Positions 51,612 to 56,747 of a stretch of 56,747 nucleotides of DNA are shown here, piece after piece (within the stretch, counting starts at the first letter, position 1; the number at the start of each line of letters is the position of its first letter). A model generated the notes under the pieces. The model saw only the letters and a program-made list of their open reading frames with translations, was not told the origin of the DNA and did not search any database. The DNA lies in contig NZ_CAFK01000002.1 of assembly GCF_000239815.1 (NCBI RefSeq), forward strand, positions 1 through 56,747. Direction: 5' to 3'. The position numbers and the translations under genes are program-made. This DNA comes from Bradyrhizobium sp. STM 3843. Its GTDB lineage: Bacteria > Pseudomonadota > Alphaproteobacteria > Rhizobiales > Xanthobacteraceae.

Positions 51612-52748
51612 TTGGGTACCCAACCGGTATTGACGGCCGAAGTGGCGGGAGATTTGGTCGAGCTCCGCCCGGGCGGTGCGTGGACCGCTGCAAATGTGAC
51701 CGTCCTTGAACGCCTGACCGACTCCGTCGAGACGGATATCGGTGGCTCCGAGGCGGTCAAGATGGATCTCAAAGGCGTGAGCGAACTCGACACGCTTGGC
51801 GCTTGGCTCTTGGAGAAGCTCTCGCGTCGGCTCGGTTCAGCTGGCCATCACATCGAGATGGTCGGGGTGGCCGGCCATTATATTGGCTTGATCGAGCAGG
51901 TGCGGCGGGTCAACCGGCGAGCCGCGGCGAGCCTTCCAAAGCCGTCTCCTATCGTCGCCAAGCTCGATGACCTGGGCCGATCTACAATCGGTGCGTTTGG
52001 CGAATTTATTGTCTTTCTGGAGATGCTGGCCTCGCTTTTTCTGGCCATCGCGAGTGTCATTCGACGGCCCCGCTCGCTGCGGCTGACATCCCTTGCATAT
52101 CAGATGTACCGGATCGGCTGGCAGGCGATCCCAATTATTGTGCTGATCACCTTTCTGATCGGCGCGATCATCGCGCAACAGGGCATCTTCCATTTTCGTC
52201 GGTTCGGTGCCGAATCCTACGTTGTCGATATGGTCGGGATCCTGGTCCTGCGCGAACTCGGGGTCCTGATCGTGGCAATCATGGTCGCGGGACGCTCCGG
52301 GAGCGCCTACACGGCCGAACTCGGCTCGATGAAGATGCGGGAAGAGATCGATGCGCTGATGACCATGGGCCTTGATCCTGTCGAGGTCCTGATCCTGCCG
52401 CGCGTGGTTGCCTTGGTCCTAACGCTTCCGATCCTAGCCTTCATTGGCTCCATGGCGGCACTCTACGGCGGCGGCCTGGTTGCCCAGTTCTACGGCGGCA
52501 TGGCGCCGGCGATCTTCATCGCGCGTTTGCATGAGGCGATCTCCGTCACGCATTTCGAGGTCGGCATGTTCAAGGCGCCCTTCATGGCGCTCGTGATCGG
52601 CATCGTGGCGTGCAGTGAGGGGCTTCGCGTCAAGGGTAGCGCCGAATCGCTCGGACTGCAGACAACGACTTCGGTCGTAAAGTCGATCTTCTTGGTGATT
52701 GTGCTGGATGGCCTGTTTGCCGTCTTTTTTGCATCGATTGGAATGTAG
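51612..52748 (+). CDS. MlaE-type lipid ABC permease with STAS domain
   Basis: 378 residues from a TTG at 51612. An N-terminal STAS-like domain (about 1-100) precedes the MlaE permease: FRRFGAESYVVDMVGILVLRELG and VMVAGRSGSAYTAELGSMK-like motifs and about five membrane segments. The Mla-type system moves phospholipids between membranes. It is followed by MlaF and MlaD genes within a few bases. Confidence 0.85.
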   Translation: MGTQPVLTAEVAGDLVELRPGGAWTAANVTVLERLTDSVETDIGGSEAVKMDLKGVSELDTLGAWLLEKLSRRLGSAGHHIEMVGVAGHYIGLIEQVRRVNRRAAASLPKPSPIVAKLDDLGRSTIGAFGEFIVFLEMLASLFLAIASVIRRPRSLRLTSLAYQMYRIGWQAIPIIVLITFLIGAIIAQQGIFHFRRFGAESYVVDMVGILVLRELGVLIVAIMVAGRSGSAYTAELGSMKMREEIDALMTMGLDPVEVLILPRVVALVLTLPILAFIGSMAALYGGGLVAQFYGGMAPAIFIARLHEAISVTHFEVGMFKAPFMALVIGIVACSEGLRVKGSAESLGLQTTTSVVKSIFLVIVLDGLFAVFFASIGM

Positions 52749-52750
52749 CC

Positions 52751-53530
52751 ATGGCGCAGAGCGAAGCGACATCGGCCATTCACGTCAGTGACCTCGTGGT
52801 CGGCTTCGGGCGGCAGATCGTCCTGGAGCATCTTTCACTCGATGTCCGCAAAGGTGAAATCCTTGGCTTGGTCGGTGCGTCGGGTGGAGGTAAATCGGTC
52901 CTGATGCGCACGGTCATCGGCCTCATCCCGCGTCGGAGCGGGACCATCGAGGTGATGGGCGTTCCCGTCGGCGACAGGGCCATCCAGGACAGGGAGAGGA
53001 TCGCGGGACGTTGGGGCATTCTCTTCCAGCAGGGCGCATTGTTTTCATCGCTCACCGTCAGGCAGAACATCCAGTTCCCGCTCCGGGAAAGTCTTCAAAT
53101 GTCGCAGTCGCTGATGGACGAGATCGCCACTGCGAAGCTCGAAATGGTGGGCTTGACGCCGGAGGATGGCGACAAGTTTCCCTCCGAGCTCTCGGGAGGC
53201 ATGACCAAGCGCGTCGCATTGGCGCGCGCCCTCGCGCTTGATCCAGCGATCGTGTTTCTGGATGAGCCAACGTCGGGGCTCGATCCGATCTCCGCGGGTG
53301 ACTTCGATGCGTTGATCAAGACGCTGCAGCAAACCCTCGGACTGACCGTGTTCATGGTCACCCATGATCTCGCGAGCCTGAATGTGGTGTGTGATCGCGT
53401 CGCAGCGCTCGCCGACGGCAAGATCGTTGCGATCGGACCAATGCGTGAGCTGCTCCAATCAGAGCATCCTTGGGTTAGGGCCTATTTCCACGGCAAACGC
53501 TCCCAGATGCTGCAACCGAAAGTGAGTTGA
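52751..53530 (+). CDS. MlaF-type ABC ATPase
   Basis: 259 residues. Walker A GASGGGKS (42-49), signature LSGGM (147-151) and Walker B VFLDE (168-172); the GGM variant is typical of MlaF. Starts two bases after the permease stop. Confidence 0.9.
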   Translation: MAQSEATSAIHVSDLVVGFGRQIVLEHLSLDVRKGEILGLVGASGGGKSVLMRTVIGLIPRRSGTIEVMGVPVGDRAIQDRERIAGRWGILFQQGALFSSLTVRQNIQFPLRESLQMSQSLMDEIATAKLEMVGLTPEDGDKFPSELSGGMTKRVALARALALDPAIVFLDEPTSGLDPISAGDFDALIKTLQQTLGLTVFMVTHDLASLNVVCDRVAALADGKIVAIGPMRELLQSEHPWVRAYFHGKRSQMLQPKVS

Positions 53531-53533
53531 GAG

Positions 53534-54637
53534 ATGGAAACGCGTGCTCCGTTCGCTTTGATCGGCGCCTTTGTCCTGGCAGCGATCGTTGCGATCTTCG
53601 GCTTCGTCTATTGGCTCAACAACACCGGCGGGCTGGGGCCGCGGACGAGCTATCGCGTGCAGTTCGAGGGGTCTGTCCCGGGATTGCTTGTTGGTGCGGC
53701 CGTTCTCTTCAATGGTATCCGCGTCGGTGAGGTCACCGGACTGGGCCTCGCCCCGGAGAATCCACGGCGCGTCAACGCTACGATTTCGGTAGCTTCTGCT
53801 ACTCCGGTGCATGCGGATACCAAGGTCGGTCTCGAATTTCAGGGTTTGACCGGGGTTCCCGTGATTGCGTTGGAGGGAGGCTCGCTTGCCGGGTCGTCCG
53901 GTCCGGTCCCAACCCTGCTAGCCGAGCCAGGGGCGGGTCAGAGCATGACCCAGGCCGCGCGGGACGCGCTGCGGCGGGTGGATGCCGTGCTTGCCGAAAA
54001 TGCCGAACCGTTGAAGGATACGATCGCAAATCTTAAGACCTTTTCGGAAGGCTTGGCGCGAAACACCGGCAAGCTCGATGGCATTGTTGCCGGCCTTGAG
54101 AAGTTGACCGGAGGCGGCACCCCAGTTCAGAAGGTCACCTTCGATCTGCGGGCACCGACCGATCTGGGGCATGGGACCAAGATCTGGAAGGGGCAGCTGG
54201 CCATCCCCGAGCCAACGGCTGTTGCGATGCTGCAGACCCAGCGCATGCTGTTCGCGCCGGTTAAGGACTATCCCGGCTTTGCCGAGTTTCTCTGGGCCGA
54301 CAGCATTCCAAAACTGTTGCAGGCGCGCCTGATCGACAGCTTTGAGAACTACGATATTGCGCACGCGCCGCTCCGGACGACGGATGTTGGGCAACCGGAT
54401 TTTCAGCTCCTGATCGATGTCCGCCAATTTCGAATCTCGACGGAAACGGGGCCGGTCGCCCAAATCGGTCTTTCCGCTCGGCTCGTCGACAAGAATGGAA
54501 AGGTGATCGCCGCCCGGCTGTTCGACGAAAGCCAGAAAATCGGTGTGCTCGATCCGGCGACAGCCGTTTCGGCCTTTGATGATGCTTTCGGCCGTCTGGC
54601 GAAGGACGTCATCGCCTGGACGGCGCAGGCGCTTTAG
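53534..54637 (+). CDS. MlaD-type MCE protein with PqiC-like C-terminus
   Basis: 367 residues. A membrane anchor (about 8-30) and an MCE domain (about 38-120, YRVQFEGSVPGLLVGAAVLFNGI) identify the periplasmic lipid-binding subunit. The C-terminal 160 residues (AMLQTQRMLFAPVKDYPGFAEFLW, QLLIDVRQF, AARLFDESQKI) resemble ABC-type transport auxiliary (PqiC/YmbA) lipoproteins, normally a separate gene. The fusion would tie the MCE ring to its auxiliary partner. It ends the operon. Confidence 0.8.
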   Translation: METRAPFALIGAFVLAAIVAIFGFVYWLNNTGGLGPRTSYRVQFEGSVPGLLVGAAVLFNGIRVGEVTGLGLAPENPRRVNATISVASATPVHADTKVGLEFQGLTGVPVIALEGGSLAGSSGPVPTLLAEPGAGQSMTQAARDALRRVDAVLAENAEPLKDTIANLKTFSEGLARNTGKLDGIVAGLEKLTGGGTPVQKVTFDLRAPTDLGHGTKIWKGQLAIPEPTAVAMLQTQRMLFAPVKDYPGFAEFLWADSIPKLLQARLIDSFENYDIAHAPLRTTDVGQPDFQLLIDVRQFRISTETGPVAQIGLSARLVDKNGKVIAARLFDESQKIGVLDPATAVSAFDDAFGRLAKDVIAWTAQAL

Positions 54638-54655
54638 ACCGAGCTCCGGTGCGGG

Positions 54656-54979
54656 CTATTCGAAGGTTTTCAGATAAGAGAGCAGGTCGTGAATTTGCTC
54701 TGGATCGAGCTCGAACTCGGGCATCGCGGGGTGACCGGTGACGATCCCCTCCGCCAAGGCTTCGCCAAGCGATTCGATCGGATAGCGCTGATGTAGGGTC
54801 CGGAAGGGCGGGGCAGGCTTGAAGCGGCCGTCGCCCGTTCTGCCGATCGCGTGACATCTCGCGCAGTGCGCCTGCGCGTAGGCCCGTCCGCGTTGCTCCG
54901 CCGTTGATGCGGCCAGAGCGGGTGATACCAAGGCGAGTGTCACGAGCATCTGGCAAGAGGCAAGGCGCAGCATTCGCAA
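54656..54979 (-). CDS. small class I cytochrome c
   Basis: 107 residues with a signal peptide ending near ALAAS. CARCH (heme C-x2-C-H) and HPAMPEF (axial Met) are present. It is a periplasmic electron carrier. It shares an FNR-type box with the divergent regulator gene, 54 bases upstream of its start. Confidence 0.85.
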   Translation of the reverse strand: MRMLRLASCQMLVTLALVSPALAASTAEQRGRAYAQAHCARCHAIGRTGDGRFKPAPPFRTLHQRYPIESLGEALAEGIVTGHPAMPEFELDPEQIHDLLSYLKTFE

Positions 54980-55032
54980 TCCGTTGGCGAGAGGGCATTG
55001 ATTTCAAGATATTGAGCCGAGCGCGGGCCGAT

Positions 55033-55046
55033 TTGATCTGCGTCAA
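55033..55046. promoter_or_regulatory. FNR/FixK-type box
   Basis: TTGATCTGCGTCAA between cytochrome c (minus) and the FnrN-like regulator (plus), 54 and 63 bases from their starts. It may serve both and would make the regulator self-controlled. Confidence 0.8.
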
Positions 55047-55108
55047 CCGCCAATCGGACGATTGGCTAAAATGCCGTCTTCCTTGGTGCTGGCCGTTCGG
55101 AGCGATGT

Positions 55109-55822
55109 ATGAAGATGCCCCTGGTTGCAGTTGACCCGCATGGGCAAGCCTGTGCCGACTGTGCCGTCCGGCAATTCAGCCTTTGCGCATCGCTCGACAA
55201 GATCGAGATGCATGAATTCGAAGATCTGAGCCGACGGGTTCACTTTTCGAGCTGCGAAACCGTGTTTACGCAGGAGGATGCCACCAGCTATTTCTACAAC
55301 GTCCTTGACGGGGTCATGCGGGTCTACAAGCTTCTGCCGGACGGGCGGAGGCAGATCGTGGGATTTGCCCTTCCCGGCGACTTTGTCGGGATGACGACCG
55401 AAGCGCGTCATGGCTTCTCGGCGGACGCCATTGGCCCGGTGACCGTCTGTCAATTCGCCAAGACGCCGTTCGTGCGATTTGCCGAAGATAAGCCCAATTT
55501 GCTGCGGCGCATGAACGAACTTGCGGTACAGGAGCTGAATCAAGCCCGAGACCATATGGTTCTGCTGGGCCGTCGATCCGCGGAGGAGAAGGTCGCCACC
55601 TTCCTTGTAGGGTGGCGGGATCGCTTGATTTCGCTGAGGGGCGTGTCGGACGTCGTCCCGCTGCCGATGAGCCGGCAGGACATCGCAGATTATCTCGGCC
55701 TGACCATCGAAACGGTGAGCCGTACCTTCACCAAGCTCGAGCGGGAGGGCATCATTGAGATTGTGCCGGGTGGCGTCTGCCTGCGCGATGCTGCCCGCGC
55801 CGAGGCTCTGGCCGCTGCCTGA
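55109..55822 (+). CDS. FnrN/AadR-type oxygen-sensing regulator
   Basis: 237 residues. N-terminal cysteines C15-x2-C18-x7-C26 plus central C114 match the iron-sulfur ligands of FnrN/AadR. The cyclic-nucleotide-like domain and the helix-turn-helix ADYLGLTIETVSRTFTKLE (E-x2-SR contacts for TTGA half-sites) complete it. It should activate TTGA-N6-TCAA promoters at low oxygen, and seven such boxes lie in this window. Confidence 0.9.
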   Translation: MKMPLVAVDPHGQACADCAVRQFSLCASLDKIEMHEFEDLSRRVHFSSCETVFTQEDATSYFYNVLDGVMRVYKLLPDGRRQIVGFALPGDFVGMTTEARHGFSADAIGPVTVCQFAKTPFVRFAEDKPNLLRRMNELAVQELNQARDHMVLLGRRSAEEKVATFLVGWRDRLISLRGVSDVVPLPMSRQDIADYLGLTIETVSRTFTKLEREGIIEIVPGGVCLRDAARAEALAAA

Positions 55823-55852
55823 CCCATTCTTTATGGAGGGACGGCTCCGATT

Positions 55853-55866
55853 TTGATCCCGATCAA
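55853..55866. promoter_or_regulatory. FNR/FixK-type box
   Basis: TTGATCCCGATCAA, nearly perfect, 57 bases upstream of the 41-residue membrane protein gene. Confidence 0.8.
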
Positions 55867-55922
55867 AGACCCAAACGGTCGTCTGAAGGACATTCCCCCT
55901 CAAACTTGAGGGAGGGGAAGAT

Positions 55923-56048
55923 ATGCCTTTTGATGCATTGATGGTCAGCTTGGCCGTGGTGGCGGTCTTTGTGGCGTTCGCGGCCGTGCTCGCCTGGGCC
56001 GATTCGCAAACCAGCCAGTTGAAGAAGGACGTCCCGGCCCGGGAATAG
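55923..56048 (+). CDS. 41-residue single-pass membrane protein
   Basis: MPFDALMVSL then a hydrophobic helix VVAVFVAFAAVLAWA and a short polar tail. Its size and FNR-type control recall small subunits or helpers of respiratory oxidases, but I do not recognise the family. Confidence 0.65.
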   Translation: MPFDALMVSLAVVAVFVAFAAVLAWADSQTSQLKKDVPARE

Positions 56049-56415
56049 CTGGTACGCTCGCGATTTCCAGATAAATTTTTCGGATCGCGCTGTAGGCAGT
56101 CCGCGCGGTTAAATTGCCCTCCTGCGTGGCCGCCGAGGCTGCGTTGCGGCCATTGAGACACCCTTTGGCTGTGGCGGGTATTGCTAACCACTCCAGTCTC
56201 GGCTGTACTCTCCTGGTGCCGATCTGTCGTATTCCGAAGCGGTCACGCAAGGCAGAACGACCAGGGGGTCTTGCCGCCCTGAGACCTTTACCTTGCATTT
56301 GCTGTTCGAGGGCGGGTGGCGTGAGCATTATCCGGTCTCGCGCCCCTGGGTCCACACTCCGCCAGCGCCTCGGTAATATCTTCCGGTCGGTGAGATCCGA
56401 TACTGGAGGAGCGGC
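56049..56415. other. intergenic region, nothing convincing
   Basis: 367 bases without a supportable gene. A plus-strand frame (56114-56419) is Arg/Cys-rich and not protein-like. No FNR-type box was seen. It contains the leader and ribosome site of the following Crp/Fnr gene. Confidence 0.5.
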
Positions 56416-56747
56416 GTGACTGACGACAAGAGGGGGGTCTCCCGACCTTCTGCGAGTGGCAAACTATCGGTGCTCCGCCAGCATCCCATTTTTCAGGATC
56501 TGGATTCGGAAGCGCTCGATCAGCTTTGTCGGTACGCCAAGCCGACCTCGCTGAAGCGTGGCGCCACGATCTTTTCCAAAGGTGATCAAGGCAACAGCCT
56601 CTACATTGTCATCAGCGGTACGGTGAAGATCAGCGTTTCTTCGCCGGACGGGCGTAACGCAATCCTGAACCTGATCAGCGCTGGCGAACTGTTCGGCGAA
56701 GTCGCGTTGCTCGACGGGGGAGAGCGGACTGCGGATGCGACCGCGAA
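56416..56747 (+). CDS. Crp/Fnr-family regulator, cut by window end
   Basis: From the GTG at 56416 (GGAGGA just upstream) 110 codons are present and open. LRQHPIFQDLDSEALDQLC, IFSKGDQGNSLYIVISGTVKI and GELFGEVALLDGGERTADA are a cyclic-nucleotide-binding domain with the phosphate-binding GE-x-AL-x-G loop. The DNA-binding part lies beyond the window. No N-terminal Fe-S cysteines, so it is not FNR-like. Confidence 0.8.
   Translation, partial: MTDDKRGVSRPSASGKLSVLRQHPIFQDLDSEALDQLCRYAKPTSLKRGATIFSKGDQGNSLYIVISGTVKISVSSPDGRNAILNLISAGELFGEVALLDGGERTADATA

Noticed and set aside
55043..56191. 382-codon minus-strand ORF
   Set aside because: Lies opposite the FnrN-like regulator and the small membrane protein, both with good motifs and FNR-type boxes; no domain in the antisense frame.

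Overview
The window looks like chromosomal DNA of a high-GC alphaproteobacterium, most likely Bradyrhizobium or a close relative. This rests on codon use, the FnrN/AadR-type regulator, repeated TTGA-N6-TCAA (FNR/FixK) boxes, a class I PHA synthase, and GTTC-N7-GTTC direct repeats of the alphaproteobacterial LexA type. It has two very different halves. Family calls are recognition by eye, without a database search.

Bases 1-33,745 are a podovirus-like prophage or prophage remnant. Its plus-strand core runs portal (N-terminus missing), SU10-like major capsid, small head/tail genes, adaptor, glycine-rich tail protein, tail-nozzle-like protein, virion proteins, collar fibre, endolysin, holin-like genes and a GNAT gene, and ends at a strong terminator. 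No integrase, repressor or terminase is in the window, so the left end lies outside it.

More AT-rich accessory genes interrupt this core at almost every joint. They encode secreted or membrane proteins followed by long Pro/Ser-rich cargo proteins. The cargo carries M23 peptidase, permuted NlpC/P60-like, SLT-transglycosylase-like, nucleotidyltransferase-toxin-like and unknown domains. Four accessory blocks start with a sigma70-type promoter whose spacer holds a perfect GTTC-N7-GTTC repeat; a fifth has a damaged copy. Several cargo proteins share a C-terminal tail (GG-L-x-G-L-L, a linker, then P-x-R-R/Y-L-x-x-R at the end). Two blocks are bracketed by direct repeats of phage sequence, and decayed cargo remnants lie between them. 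My reading, which is inference, is an SOS-inducible, modular array of antibacterial effector and immunity genes built into a phage structural cluster.

Bases 33,870-56,747 are ordinary chromosome. A class III CoA-transferase and a two-component flavin monooxygenase/reductase pair come first. Next is a five-gene operon: binding protein, two permeases, ATPase and metallophosphoesterase. Then comes a low-oxygen block: CBS/BON protein, phasin-like protein and PhaC, kinase-like protein, Zn alcohol dehydrogenase, Pat-type acyltransferase, DUF883 and holin-family membrane proteins, an MlaE/F/D-type transporter, cytochrome c, an FnrN/AadR-like regulator, a 41-residue membrane protein and a second Crp/Fnr gene cut by the window end. 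Seven FNR/FixK-type boxes lie in its intergenic regions, most about 54-72 bp before start codons.
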